Shown: positions 1 to 12,585, numbered from the stretch's first letter. The stretch: DNA of 64,000 nt from Amaurobius ferox (GCA_951213105.1 OX578155.1:33017984-33081983), one strand, 5' to 3'. Translations and numbers: made by a program. Notes: generated by a model not told the origin, from the sequence alone.

Positions 1-1778
1 TAATAGGAAGCTTATACGAAATTGGATATTTTCAGAACTCATGTCACTGATAATCTCACATTGTGGTTTTCTATAATTAAGACACATTTTATTCATAAAA
101 TAATTTCATTTTAACTTTCTAACATTTTGACTTCTATTGTATTTTGTCAATTTTCGTTTTTATTTGGTAACTGATGCTTTTATCTTCATCCATACAGCAA
201 AACTGCGAAGAAACTAAAATATCTCGAGAAGAGCTAATGTTAGAATAATGGGATTGGTCTTATTCTTTTTATCGTCAAACATGACGTATAAAACAAGCAT
301 TTAATTGATACATTTTAGCATAGGTAGTCTATATTTTAGATTTTAATAGTTTTTGAAAACCATTTTGCAAAAAAAAAAAAAAGCAGGTTCCATTTTCCCA
401 AATCATACCACAATCTAATCAGCTTCAGGGTTGCCCAGAAGTAAATTACCAACCAAATTTTATGAAATTTGGTCAATTGGTTTTTAGTTAAAGTGGATAG
501 ATACATTGCACACACACACACGCACGTCACGCTAAAAATTAATTTTTCGGGTTCTAAAGGTTTCAAAGCGTGTAGATCCGTCGAAAATTCGAGTTGCGAT
601 TTTTAGTATGATTCCAATACGTTCCCTATACATTAACATGTATTGCAAGGAAAGTAAAAATTTCGCTTTTATGCTAATACAATAACGCAAATGAAAGCTT
701 TCTTATTAATAGATTTCGCTTAAATCAATACATTTAATTTTGCTAAAAATAAAAATAGGCTTATCAATTGTCCTGCAATTCGCTTATTCATTTTGAAATA
801 TATATTACGCCCTCTATAGAAAATTAAATTTTCAAATATCTGGAGAACGGCTCATAACTATTAAACAATAGAAACAATTGCTTTTCAAATAAAAACAAAA
901 ATTTATAATATAAATGCATTAATAAATATAAAATATGAAAATCAGAAGAAAAAGTCTGCTTAAAATCTTTTCGTGCACAGACACTGTCAAATTAGATTTT
1001 AAAGAGGAAATTCAAAAACAAAATATCAAGTTTCATTTTAATGATATTTGTGTTACACGTTTTTAAATTGAAAAGTTTTGCCTGTTTAGTCTTCTGATAT
1101 TTGAATTAGATAAAAATTGTATCAAATTTTATTCCTTTTGCTCAATTCTTTTGTAGGATATAGGGTTTCACGTGGAAAAATAATTCTAATATCTCAAGAA
1201 CAGCTCGTGATAATTTTTAAATAATTGTGTCTATTCATTTTGGGTTAAAACTGTTTAAGATGCGTTTACTTTTTTGATAATAGGGATCAATTTATTTTAT
1301 TGCTTCATGAAGTTTTCAATTTTGCACCAGAAACATGATATACATTGAGAATGATGAATGCTGGCATTTTAGAAATTATGACATTAGCATTTACGTAAAA
1401 ATAACATATATTAAATATCCCTTTTACTAAAATGCAATTATTAATTATGTTCTCCCACATGTGTTCCCCACTTCAATAAACTCCTATGCGCATTTGTATG
1501 AAATTTTCCAGCTGGGTTTATAAATTTCTTCCACTAAAATGTAATAAAAAAGATAATACAAAGAATATGACAACAAACACTAGTTTTAATTCAGTGTAAA
1601 GAAACCAAAGGCGACTGAAGAGTAAACAGTAGAAAAGGATCGGGGGTGGGGGGGGGGGGGAGCATCACAAGTATCAGAAATTATCTAGAATTTTCCATAT
1701 AAGTACTTAAAATGGTATATTTATCTGCCATAAAAAAAAAGGTTTGGAAAGTCTTTTAAAATATAATAATTCGTTTAA

Positions 1779-3489
1779 ATGAAGGAGATAAGCGAAAGGA
1801 GATTCATGCAGATACTGCAAAGAATGTCAGCAGATTACCTTGTGGACTACTTCGATGAGGACAAGGAACGCTTCATTAAAGATCCTGCAAGAATGCGAAT
1901 CTTCCAGGGTAAGTGCTATCGTATTATTAAGTTTTTTGAGAACCCCACTGGACCCTTCCCTAATTTCATCCGTGTTGAGGATATGTATGAAGATGATGCC
2001 ATTGCACAATTTTATAAACTAACCAAGATGCTGTACAAAGCCACTAAATATTCCCCCCCCCCCTCCTGAAAAGGATGAGGTGGAGAATAATAATGAAATA
2101 GGTGAAAATATTTCATCCACTCCTAAAGTGAGTTTGGATTATGTTCCGCAGAGTTTTGATAATGTAAAAATTAAAGAATTTATGCAAAACATTGGCAAAT
2201 CCCAAATTATAATGGACAGAGAAAAATTTAGTGCGGATGTTAGCTTCGCCAGTAAAAATCAAAATCCCTCGGATGGCTTCATCACTCCGAGCCCAAAAAA
2301 AGTCTGCAAGAATTCTATTCCTATGATCATGACCCCCCTCCCCACTAGCAACCAGTTTCAGGCGCTTGATGGAGAAAAAATGGAGACTAATTGCGTTGAA
2401 GAACAGAACGCTATCAAATTGCCGAGACCGCAGCCCTTCTTTATAAATCCTTGCTCGAATTGGCAGGAGTTGGTTAACGAAATCAACCTAAAATTAAACT
2501 CTCCCATCACCGGATCTCTCTCTAATGAAATGATTAGACTACAGCCCAAGAGCATTGATGACTACCGCAGTCTACAGAAAATCCTTATCGAAAGAAAAGT
2601 CCCCTTCAGTTCATTAAATCTGAACTCGGAAAAACCTTTGAAATTCATCATTAGGGGCCTCCCCGCGAACATAGAAATTGCTAATATATTCGATGAATTC
2701 ACCGCTCTGGGACATCAAGTTGCCAGAATCACGCAGTTCCATAATAGGACCACCAACAAACCGTTGCCGATATTCCTTGTTGTATTCCCGCATAACGGGA
2801 ACGCACAAAAATTCACTGAAATTGATAGCTTAATGCACCTGAAAATTAAGATTTCCAAATTTAAGCCATCCGCTTTAAAGATATGCTATAACTGTCAGCG
2901 CCACGGGCATTCTTCGGAATGCTGCAGCTTCCCTAGTAGATGTCTGAAGTGTGCAAAGATGCATCACACGCGTGAGTGCAAGCTGCCTAGGGAATCTCCC
3001 GCGGTATGCTGCAATTGCCGTGGAGATCATCCTGCAAACTTCCGTCAATGTCCGGCTAACCCGGCCAATAAACCTAAAAGAAATCGAAATCAAATTGACA
3101 AAACTGCCAAAAAGACTAAAACCAGCCCCCCCCCTCCCGAAGTCAAATTGACATCGGAGGAGGTGAAAGTCAATGATAACCAAGTCTCTGAATCCACCTA
3201 TGTGGATAAGAAACATGAAAGTAATAAATTACCCTCCTACGCAGCTGCGACTGGAAAAAGGAAACAGTACAGACCCCCCCCTCCCCACCAAGGGCATGAG
3301 GAAGGAGAAATGACCAATTTCAGTGACTACCTAAAAATTTTTGAAGCGATCAAACAAACTGTTGAAAACTTTAAACTGGAAAAAATCCTAAAATTTCTTG
3401 AGATCATAAATCATAATCTACCCAAGGCTAAAAATCCCATGGAAGGACTTACCATTCTTCTCAATGCTATCCAGACACTTTGGTCATAG
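1779..3489 (+). pseudogene. ORF1 (gag-like zinc-knuckle protein) of the gag-only element, frameshifted
   Basis: The protein is homologous to ORF1 of the Jockey element at 15266-17344. Its last third carries three cysteine knuckles: CYNCQRHGHSSECC, CLKCAKMHHTREC and CCNCRGDHPANFRQC. These are followed by a basic, proline-rich linker and a helical C-terminus. Such proteins bind the element RNA in ribonucleoprotein particles. The frame from 1779 runs to a stop at 2067-2069; the remaining 470 or so residues are in another frame that is open through a C-run near 2053-2063. A one-base length change in that run would rejoin them. The first four codons come from the target-site copy. It could be a decayed copy or, less likely, have a homopolymer sequencing error. 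Confidence 0.82.
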
Positions 3490-3706
3490 TGCCTTTTGTC
3501 CGGACCCTTGTTTGAAATTATTTTTTACTCCACCTTTTCCTCCAGCTACCGGGTTCTCAATTACTCATATAATAGCGAGATGCACTATTACTCACTACAA
3601 CTATTGCTCTGCAAGTATATGAATGTTATTGATATATGACAACATCTCGGAAATACAGCACTCAGTGCTAGGAGCTCCATCACAGTGTCCATACACGCAG
3701 GGGATG
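1791..3706 (+). mobile_element. Gag-only non-LTR retrotransposon insertion (Jockey-type ORF1, no pol)
   Basis: The insert is flanked by a 15-bp direct repeat TAAATGAAGGAGATA (1776-1790 and 3707-3721). The homologous position in copy B (6618-6632) has a single uninterrupted site, differing by one base. The insert carries a gag-like ORF1 and about 215 bp of 3' sequence, but no endonuclease or reverse transcriptase. Because target-primed reverse transcription starts at the RNA 3' end, the right edge should be the true 3' end of the RNA, so this RNA ended soon after ORF1. There is no poly(A) tail. The 5' end is probably truncated, since the reading frame opens at an ATG contributed by the target site. 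Confidence 0.85.
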
Positions 3707-4838
3707 TAAATGAAGGAGATAGCACTAGGATTCGACGTTGGAACCTCTAGTTAGTTAGCTACCCTGCAGAATATTATATTATTCAGAAGGTTCACTCCCA
3801 TAGGAACCTATGGCAACATCGATAACATAGGATTTCGTATAGACACTAGCGTTCGAGGAGCCAACCATCGCAGCTGTAACGTAAAAACCTCGACTGCTAG
3901 ATTTGGCGACTCTCGCTCAGTTGCCGATTTTATGTGCAGCCAAGAAAAAATTACGGAACTGCACTTTTATAATTTTTTAAACTATAAACATGATTAGTAT
4001 TTCAAAATACTTTTATGTGTAATATGTGTACATTCAAATAAGTAAACATAGATATATATTTAATTCATGAAATCGAAAACTAAATACACAATTGACGCAT
4101 TGCATCACTGTAAATCATTATACACCAAAAATTATAAGCTAACATTCCCAAAAGACTGAAATATTATATAATATTTTCAGCCTAAAAAGTATATTAGCGT
4201 GTTGATTGTTAAATTGCTTAGTTCTTAATCTATCCTGGGATGCTGGTAATATAATTTTTCTTATAATAAATAACAAATTTACATAAATGCATTATCAAAG
4301 GTGTCGAACTCAATTGTTAATTACAAAGGGGGGGGGATTATTTTCCATATTACGTCAGTTAGTAAAAAGCATGTAAAATATATACACATTCAATATCATA
4401 TTCAACTTACTCTAGAAAAAGCTATCCAAATATCAATTTTCATACATTTTATATAAATGCGGAAAATGTTTAACTAATAATGCCACTGCTTCTTAGAATT
4501 TAGTCTAGTCGGTAGTAATAATACTAAATTTCTTATGATGAACACGTGCATAGAATGAAATATGGGATAGATAGCAATTAATCTTTTTATTTAAATAAAA
4601 ATAAATTACATACCTTGCAAACGTAATCCTTTTTCTTTTGGTAATGCATGAAAAATAAAATAATTGACGTCAACTAGAAACTGTAAAATTCAAACCTCAT
4701 GTGTATTCAATTTGTAAAGCTCAAAAACGCTGTTATTATGTTTAAAACAATGATTTATAGTATGTTGAATGAGCATTTTGTTTCTGGGGGTTTATGAGAT
4801 CAGCGATTTTGAAAGAGTGGGCGGGGCTCATGATTCTG

Positions 4839-7579
4839 ATAATAGGAAGCTTATACGAAATTGGATATTTTCAGAACTCATGTCACTGATAATCTCACAT
4901 TGTGGTTTTCTATAATTAAGACACATTTTATTCATAAAATAATTTCATTTTAACTTTCTAACATTTTGACTTCTATTGTATTTTGTCAATTTTCGTTTTT
5001 ATTTGGTAACTGATGCTTTTATCTTCATCCATACAGCAAAACTGCGAAGAAACTAAAATATCTCGAGAAGAGCTAATGTTAGAATAATGGGATTGGTCTT
5101 ATTCTTTTTATCGTCAAACATGACGTATAAAACAAGCATTTAATTGATACATTTTAGCATAGGTAGTCTATATTTTAGATTTTAATAGTTTTTGACAACC
5201 ATTTTGCAAAAAAAAAAAAAAAAAAAAAAGCAGGTTCCATTTTCCCAAATCATACCACAATCTAATCAGCTTCAGGGTTGCCCAGAAGTAAATTACCAAC
5301 CAAATTTTATGAAATTTGGTCAATTGGTTTTTAGTTAAAGTGGATAGATACATTGCACACACACACACGCACGTCACGCTAAAAATTAATTTTTCGGGTT
5401 CTAAAGGTTTCAAAGCGTGTAGATCCGTCGAAAATTCGAGTTGCGATTTTTAGTATGATTCCAATACGTTCCCTATACATTAACATGTATTGCAAGGAAA
5501 GTAAAAATTTCGCTTTTATGCTAATGCAATAACGCAAATGAAAGCTTTCTTATTAATAGATTTCGCTTAAATCAATACATTTAATTTTGCTAAAAATAAA
5601 AATAGGCTTATCAATTGTCCTGCAATTCGCTTATTCATTTTGAAATATATATTACGCCCTCTATAGAAAATTAAATTTTCAAATATCTGGAGAACGGCTC
5701 ATAACTATTAAACAATAGAAACAATTGCTTTTCAAATAAAAACAAAAATTTATAATATAAATGCATTAATAAATATAAAATATGAAAATCAGAAGAAAAA
5801 GTCTGCTTAAAATCTTTTCGTGCACAGACACTGTCAAATTAGATTTTAAAGAGGAAATTCAAAAACAAAATATCAAGTTTCATTTTAATGATATTTGTGT
5901 TACACGTTTTTAAATTGAAAAGTTTTGCCTGTTTAGTCTTCTGATATTTGAATTAGATAAAAATTGTATCAAATTTTATTCCTTTTGCTCAATTCTTTTG
6001 TAGGATATAGGGTTTCACGTGGAAAAATAATTCTAATATCTCAAGAACAGCTCGTGATAATTTTTAAATAATTGTGTCTATTCATTTTGGGTTAAAACTG
6101 TTTAAGATGCGTTTACTTTTTTGATAATAGGGATCAATTTATTTTATTGCTTCATGAAGTTTTCAATTTTGCACCAGAAACATGATATACATTGAGAATG
6201 ATGAATGCTGGCATTTTAGAAATTATGACATTAGCATTTACGTAAAAATAACATATATTAAATATCCCTTTTACTAAAATGCAATTATTAATTATGTTCT
6301 CCCACATGTGTTCCCCACTTCAATAAACTCCTATGCGCATTTGTATGAAATTTTCCAGCTGGGTTTATAAATTTCTTCCACTAAAATGTAATAAAAAAGA
6401 TAATACAAAGAATATGACAACAAACACTAGTTTTAATTCAGTGTAAAGAAACCAAAGGCGACTGAAGAGTAAACAGTAGAAAATGATCGGGGGTGGGGGG
6501 GGGAGCATCACAAGTATCAGAAATTATCTAGAATTTTCCATATAAATACTTAAAATGGTATATTTATCTGCCATAAAAAAAAGGTTTGGAAAGTCTTTTA
6601 AAATATAATAATTCGTTTAAATGAAGCAGATAGCAGTAGGATTCGACGTTGGAACCTCTAGTTAGTTAGCTACCCTGCAGAATACTATATTATTCAGAAG
6701 GTTCACTCCCATAGGAACCTATGGCAACATCGATAACATAGGATATCGTATAGACACTAGCGTTCGAGGAGCCAACCATCGCAGCTGTAACGTAAAAACC
6801 TCGACTGCTAGATTTGGCGACTCTCGCTCAGTTGCCCATTTTATGTGCAGCCAAGAAAAAATTACGGAACTGCACTTTTATAATTTTTTAAACTATAAAC
6901 ATGATTAGTATTTCAAAATACTTTTATGTGTAATATGTGTACATTCAAATAAGTAAACATAGATATATATTTATTTCATGAAATCGAAAACTAAATACAC
7001 AATTGACGCATTGCATCACTGTAAATCATTATACACCAAAAATTATAAGCTAACATTCCCAAAAGACTAAAATATTATATAATATTTTCAGCCTAAAAAG
7101 TATATTAGCGTGTTGATTGTTAAATTGCTTAGTTCTTAATCTATCCTGGGATGCTGGTAATATAATTTTTCTTATAATAAATAACAAATTTACATAAATG
7201 CATTATCAAAGGTGTCGAACTCAATTTTTAATTACAAAGGGGAGGGGGATTATTTTCCATATTACGTCAGTTAGAAAAAAGCATGTAAAATATATACACA
7301 TTCAATATCATATTCAACTTACTCTAGAAAAAGCTATCCAAATATCAATTTTCATACATTTTATATAAATGCGGAAAATGTTTAACTAATAATGCCACTG
7401 CTTCTTAGAATTTAGTCTAGTCGGTAGTAATAATACTAAATTTCTTATGATGAACACGTGCATAGAATGAAATATGGGATAGATAGCAATTAATCTTTTT
7501 ATTTAAATAAAAATAAATTACATACCTTGCAAACGTAATCCTTTTTCTTTTGGTAATGCATGAAAAATAAAATAATTGA
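4839..7579 (+). repeat. Dispersed non-coding repeat, copy B (uninterrupted)
   Basis: Near-identical to copy A without the gag insertion. Homology to copy A stops at about 7579, where copy A continues with 172 bases that copy B lacks. The empty target site of the gag insertion lies at 6618-6632. The segment 6640-6800 (GGTTCACTCCCATAGGAACC region) is also found at 3740-3870, 11505-11620 and inverted at 32930-33000, so this part disperses widely. Short open frames here are not coding; they recur identically wherever the repeat does. Confidence 0.85.
6618..6632 (+). other. Empty target site paralogous to the gag insertion
   Basis: TAAATGAAGCAGATA in copy B aligns with the duplicated site TAAATGAAGGAGATA that flanks the insertion in copy A. 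It shows that the insertion in copy A is a clean, single event and postdates the duplication or was absent from this copy. Confidence 0.85.
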
Positions 7580-7824
7580 TTATAAAATCCAAAACAACAG
7601 CGAAAGTATGTTTCCACGTGGAAACATCCGATGATAGAACAAAGTTCTTCCAGTGTTTCGTTCAATGCCAAATAGGGTAATATTAGCGGAACGTCTTGGC
7701 GAAAACGGTCACAGATCATCACCAAGCGTGACAACCTTGATAATTGGATTTAATTTTGGTTGGCGGTTGAGGGCGCTGTTGTCGAGTGTAACGTCTGTAT
7801 ATATTAGTCTGTGCCCCAAACTAC
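7580..7824. other. Unassigned sequence between repeat copy B and the satellite palindrome
   Basis: This stretch is less AT-rich than its surroundings and contains a small inverted pair around GTTTCCACGTGGAAAC (7608-7623). I see no conserved protein, RNA gene or splice structure. Confidence 0.4.
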
Positions 7825-9545
7825 AGTGCCTAGAAGTAATAGTGTGCCGACCGTCTAAACCCCAATCAGCAATGCAGGGGGTATAAGTTCCTGAAATGCC
7901 GCCTCAACCAGACGGCGTTGGTCTCGAATAAGCGGTCTAAAGCGGAGGAGTTAACATTGAAACTAATGGGAATTTATTGTTAATAAAATGACCGATATCT
8001 TTCGAAATAACTGCAAAATTTGTGTGAAATTTGGTGTGATTATTCTAAGTGGTATATACAAAAAGGCATTTGATATTCGGAGAGATTGAGCTAGGGATAT
8101 ATTCGCATGTTTAAAATTTTATTTAACTTTTTCTTTCAAACCTCTGAGGTCCAAAATAATCAGGTTCATTTAACACAGTAACATAGAATTCGTTATGACG
8201 TTTCCTCTTGTGGTACATTTCAGTTCTTTCGGATTTGAAGTTTACGGGGCTAGCTCGTCCTGGGCCCGCCATAGGACTTTACCTGGTTTTTGAGAATAAC
8301 TCGAAAATCAGAAAAAGTAGGAAAACTACATTTAATATATCGTTTTCTTTTGGGGTATATTTTAATTCTTTCAACTTTGAACTGTACCGGGTTAGTCGGC
8401 CTTAGAAACTCACCCGTTTTTGCGGAATAACTCGAAAACAGGTGTATCTAAAAATTCGAAATTTAGCATATCCTTGTCATTTGCTGTATATTTTAGTTCT
8501 TTGGATTAAAAATCTTTTCGGACTAGTCCGTCCTGAATCCCAACAAAAGGAATTTATGGTTTTTTGAGAATAACTAAAAATTCGGAGCATCTAGAATGTC
8601 TAAATTTAATATATCATTGTTTTTTGGGGTATATTATATTTCATCGCGTTTCGAACCTTATCGGGCTAGCCTGTCTTGGGCCCGCCATAGAAATTTACTT
8701 TCTTTTCAAGAATAACTCGATCAATCGGAGTAGCTAAAAAATGTAAATTTATTATATCATTTCCGTTTGGATGGATTTTAATCTAGATTTTGATCCTCAT
8801 CGGGCTAGCCCGTCTTGGATCAGCTGAAGAATGCATTCGTTTCTGAAGAATAACGCGAGAACCGAAGTGGCTAAAAATTCCAAGTTTAACAACTCGTTGG
8901 CCTTTGGGGTATATTAAAGTTTCTTCGGATTTGAACTTTATCGGGGTAGCCCGTCCTGCGCCCGACATAGGAATGGACCCATTTTTTAAAATAACTGGAA
9001 AATCGGGGAAACTAGAAAATATAAATTTAGTACATCCTTATCTTTTGGGGAATATTTTAATTCCTTCGATTTTGAACCATATCGGGCGCACTGGTTTTGG
9101 GCCCGTCTTAGAAATTCAATTTTTCGGGGGAATAACTCTAGAACCGGAGAATATAAAAGTTTCAAGTTTACAGTGTCGTTGTCATTTGCGGTACGTCTTA
9201 GATCATTGGATATAAAACCCGATCGGGCTAGCCAGTCCCGGTCCCAACAAGAAGAATGTACTCGTTCCTTAAGAATAACTCCAAAACTGTAGCAGCTAGA
9301 ATATCTAAATTTAGTATACCATTGTCTTTTAGAGTATATTTTATTTCTTTAGATTTTGAACCTTTCGGGCTCGACCATCTTGGGCCCGACATAGTGATAA
9401 TGTAGTCTTTTACCGAGAATAACTCGTAAATCGGAGCAGCTAACAAATCTAAATTTAGTATATCAATATCTTTTGGGGTTTATCATAATTTATAGTTTGA
9501 ACTTCATCGGGCTGGCCCGTCTTGAGTACGCCTTAGGAATACGAT
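7825..9545 (+). repeat. Left arm of a large palindrome: about ten ~141-bp tandem monomers
   Basis: The arm begins with a non-repetitive cap (ACAGTGCCTAGAAGTAATAG at 7824-7843, then a segment to about 8200). It continues as tandem monomers marked by variants of TCGGGCTAGCCCGTC near 8239, 8388, 8518, 8660, 8800, 8941, 9083, 9223, 9366 and 9506. Spacing is mostly 140-143 bases. Each monomer also has AATAACTCGAAAATCGG-like and CATTGTCTTTTGGGGTATAT-like blocks. Monomers differ clearly from one another but match their mirror partner in the right arm. Apparent ORFs are by-products of the repeats. Confidence 0.88.
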
Positions 9546-9569
9546 CGTGTTAGGAATGCGATCGTGCTA

Positions 9570-11474
9570 AACTTGGAATTTTCAGCTTCTCATTTCTCGA
9601 AATATTCAACCAAAACGAGTGCACTCCTAAGACGGGCCTACTACGGGCTAGCCCAATAAGGTTCATAATCTAAAGAATTATAATATAGCCTAAAACAATG
9701 ATATATAAAATATTTTAGATGCTCTGCTTGAATAATATAAAAATCGAGTGCATTAATATGTCGGGCCCAGGACGGGCTACCCCGATACGGTACAGATTAA
9801 AAAATATTAAACTATACCCCAAAAGAAAATGATATACTAAATTTTGCTTTTTTTAGCTGCTTCGATTTTCGAGTTATTCTCGAAAAAACAGTACATTTCT
9901 CCTTCGGACCCAAGACGGAGTAGCCCGATAAGGTTCAAAATCCAAAGAAATAAAATATCCCCTAAAATACAATGATATACTAAATTTAGACATTCAAGTT
10001 GCTACAGTTTTGGAGTTATTCTTAAAAAAACGAGTACATTCTTTTTGTTGGGGCCTGGACGGGCGAGCCCGATAAGGTTTTTAATCCAATGAGCTAAGAT
10101 ATACCGCAAATGACAACGACATTCTAAACTTGGAACATTTTGATACTCCAGTTCCAGAGTTATTCCCCCACAAAGTAAATTTCTAAGGCTGGCCCAAAAC
10201 GGGTTCGCCCGGTACGGTTCAAAATCGAAGGAATTAAAATATTCCCCAAAAGATAAGGATGTACTAAATTTATATTTTCTAGTTGCCCAGATTTTCCAGT
10301 TATTCTAAAAAAAAAACAGTTCCATTCCCATGTCGGGTCCAGGATGGGCTACCCCGATAAAGTTCAAATCCGAAGAAACTTAAATATATCACAAAAGCCA
10401 ACGACATGTTAAACTTGGAATTTTTAGCTATTGCGGTTCTCGAGTTATTCTTCCAAAACGAAAGCATTCTTCAGCGGACCCAACACGGGCTGGCCCGATG
10501 AGGTTTAAAATCTAAATTAAAATCCATCCAAAAGGAAATGATATACTAAACTTACATTTTTTAGCTACTCCGATTGTTCGAGTTATTCTTGAAAAGCGAG
10601 TTAATTTCTATGGCTGGTCAAGGCGGGCTAGCCCGATAAGGTTCGAAATGTGATGAAATATAATATACCCTAAAGGGCAATGATATATTAAATTTAGACA
10701 TTCTAGATGCTCCGAATTTAGAGTTATTCTAAAAAACGATATATTCGCCTTGTTGGTCTCAGGACGGGCTAGCCCGATAAGATTTTTAATCTAAAGTGTT
10801 AAAATCTACAGCAAATGACAAGGATATGCTAAACTTCGAATTTTTAGGTACACCTGTTCTCGAATTATACCGTAAAAACGGGTGAGTTTCTAACACGGTC
10901 CTAAGACGGGCTAACCCGATACGGTTCAAAATTGAAAGAATTAAAATATACCGCAAACGAAAACGATATATTAAATTTAGATTTCCTACTTTCTCCGATT
11001 TTCGAGTTATTCTCTAAAAACAAGTAAAGGCCTATGGCGGGCCCAGAACGGGCTAGCCCGATAAGCTTCAAAATCGAAAGAACTGAAATGTACCACAAGC
11101 GAAAACGTCATACTGAATTTCACGTTACTGTGATGAATGACCTTGATTATATTGGACCTCAAATGTTTGAAAGACTAGAGATAAAGTTAAATAAAATTTT
11201 AAAAATCCGAATATATCCCTAGCTAAATCTCTCAGAAAATCAAATGACTTTTTGTGTATACCACATACAATAATCTCACCAAATTTCATACAAATTCTTC
11301 AGTTATTTCGAAAAATTTGGGTCATTTCATTTGCAATAAATTCCCATTAGTTTCAATGTTAACTCCTCCGCTTTAGACCGCTTATTCGAGACCAACGCCG
11401 CCTGGCGGAGGAGGTTTTTAGGGAACCTGTTTTTCGCTTCGGTCGGCACACTATTACTTTTAGGCACTGTACCT
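9570..11474 (-). repeat. Right arm of the palindrome: about eleven ~141-bp monomers, inverted
   Basis: Reverse complement of the left arm, with monomer marks (GGGCTAGCCCGATAAGG variants) near 9640, 9775, 9915, 10058, 10200, 10343, 10487, 10622, 10766, 10906 and 11047. It ends in the same cap (CCTCCGCTTTAGACCGCTTA near 11365 and TTAGGCACTGT near 11462-11474). The order of variant monomers is mirrored, so the array expanded before the whole unit was inverted, or the arms are homogenised. Long inverted repeats made of subrepeats are the hallmark of Foldback-type elements. No transposase is present and I found no convincing flanking target duplication. Confidence 0.86.
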
Positions 11475-12245
11475 AAACGATGGAAGCTTACAAGGAATTA
11501 AAATTATAAACGCATTCACCACAGAATAGTATATTCAGAAAGTTCACTCCCATAGGAGCCTATGGTAACATCGTTAACATAGGATTTCACATAGACTCTA
11601 GCGTTCGCGGAGCCCAAGGTTTACTAAAAGGAAAGGTTATCCAAAGATTGTATGCGAACAGCTGGAGTTCTCCTCTCCCTTCGCGATTGACGTCACTGGT
11701 CCCAAAGACTGGTCCGTAGTCCGTAGCTGTCATCATATATGCATTGAATACTGCAGCAATTATCTTAATTTAAAGATGCATCATATCGTATATTGAAATT
11801 TCCACCGAGTAAAATGATACATTATATTTCATTATTCCTGTATAAAAATATAATATTAAATAAAACAAGTTATGGTAAATTGTATTTAGGACTGTATCGT
11901 TAGATATGTTTTTAAGCATCTCTAACAATGACAATAAAAATTGAGCTGTTTAAACTATGTTAAAATATTTGCTGCATTTTAAAATTGTTATTAGCTTTAC
12001 TTTAAAAGGTGTATAGTAAAATGTCGGAGGCTTTAGCTAAAATACAAGCAATATCCAAGACTAGAATAATAAGCCAACGGAACCTGTCCATTTCTATCAA
12101 ACTGCTTTACAATTTAAGACTTGTAGAATTCGGCATGATAAAATTAATGAGAAGACAGTGAATGACTTGCAGAATGTAATTCAAAAATAGTTTGCGGAAT
12201 TATAGAGATAGATAAAAATGTGACATCCTTAAAGATTTCAGGCAG
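11475..12245. other. Non-coding spacer with a fragment of the dispersed repeat
   Basis: Positions 11505-11620 repeat the module at 3770-3870 (TTCACTCCCATAGGAGCC, CGTTAACATAGGATTTC and AGCGTTCG blocks) in direct orientation. The rest is AT-rich with no gene signal. Towards 12245 it joins the left flank of the Jockey insertion. Confidence 0.55.
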
Positions 12246-12287
12246 GAAAATGCTTGTATACGTAGTGTCGTACAAGACAGAGCACCA

Positions 12288-12300
12288 GGCGCGAAGCGCC
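12288..12300 (-). other. 3'-terminal hairpin of the Jockey element
   Basis: GGCGC-TTC-GCGCC forms a 5-bp stem with a 3-base loop 28 bases from the 3' end of the element. The same 13 bases occur at the same place in the truncated copy (61987-61999). Conservation in an otherwise diverged UTR suggests a recognition structure for the reverse transcriptase. Confidence 0.6.
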
Positions 12301-12585
12301 TTTAATCTCCAGTTTCAATATGTGGTTCTTATCGTCAAACTGTGACATTAATTCAGTGACCCTAATTGGAGGTTCGAGGTTTTTATTTACTACTTTTTAT
12401 TATTTATCCTAGCTCCTAGTGTGGCAGTTTGTTGCACATTTAGAGTTTAAGCAGTTTGGGGGGTTGATGCAGATCTAAGGGTTACCTAGCGTTTTGGCAG
12501 TTTAGTGTTTAGAATATTTTTTTTTTATATATAAAATAATAGTCGCGAGTTTTATTTTAAAATCAGATGTTTGAGGTGGGATCAT

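Larger units (their letters stand above)
1..4838 (+). repeat. Dispersed non-coding repeat, copy A (interrupted, tandem with copy B)
   Basis: Positions 1 onward match 4839 onward almost base for base, so the window opens inside the first of two tandem copies. Copy A is interrupted by the insertion at 1791-3706. Removing the insertion and one target duplicate gives a spacing of about 2.9 kb between copies. The unit is AT-rich with no coding signal. It contains an A-run, a CA-rich stretch near 510-525 and a G-run near 1643-1660. Bases 4667-4838 of copy A have no counterpart after copy B. Related sequence recurs inverted at 17619-19935 and 32200-33000. The class is unknown; no transposase or terminal structure was identified. 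Confidence 0.85.

Noticed and set aside
336..566. 76-codon minus-strand frame repeated at 5168-5413
   Set aside because: Duplicated only because the surrounding non-coding repeat is; low-complexity Phe/Lys ends from homopolymers.
8904..9215. Open frames within the satellite array as genes
   Set aside because: They follow monomer periodicity, differ between monomers and show no protein motif.
7825..11474. hAT identity from CAGTG-like ends of the palindrome
   Set aside because: No 8-bp target duplication could be matched and no transposase is present.
7825..11474. CRISPR-like array
   Set aside because: The monomers are contiguous ~141-bp satellite units without spacers, in a eukaryotic retroelement context.
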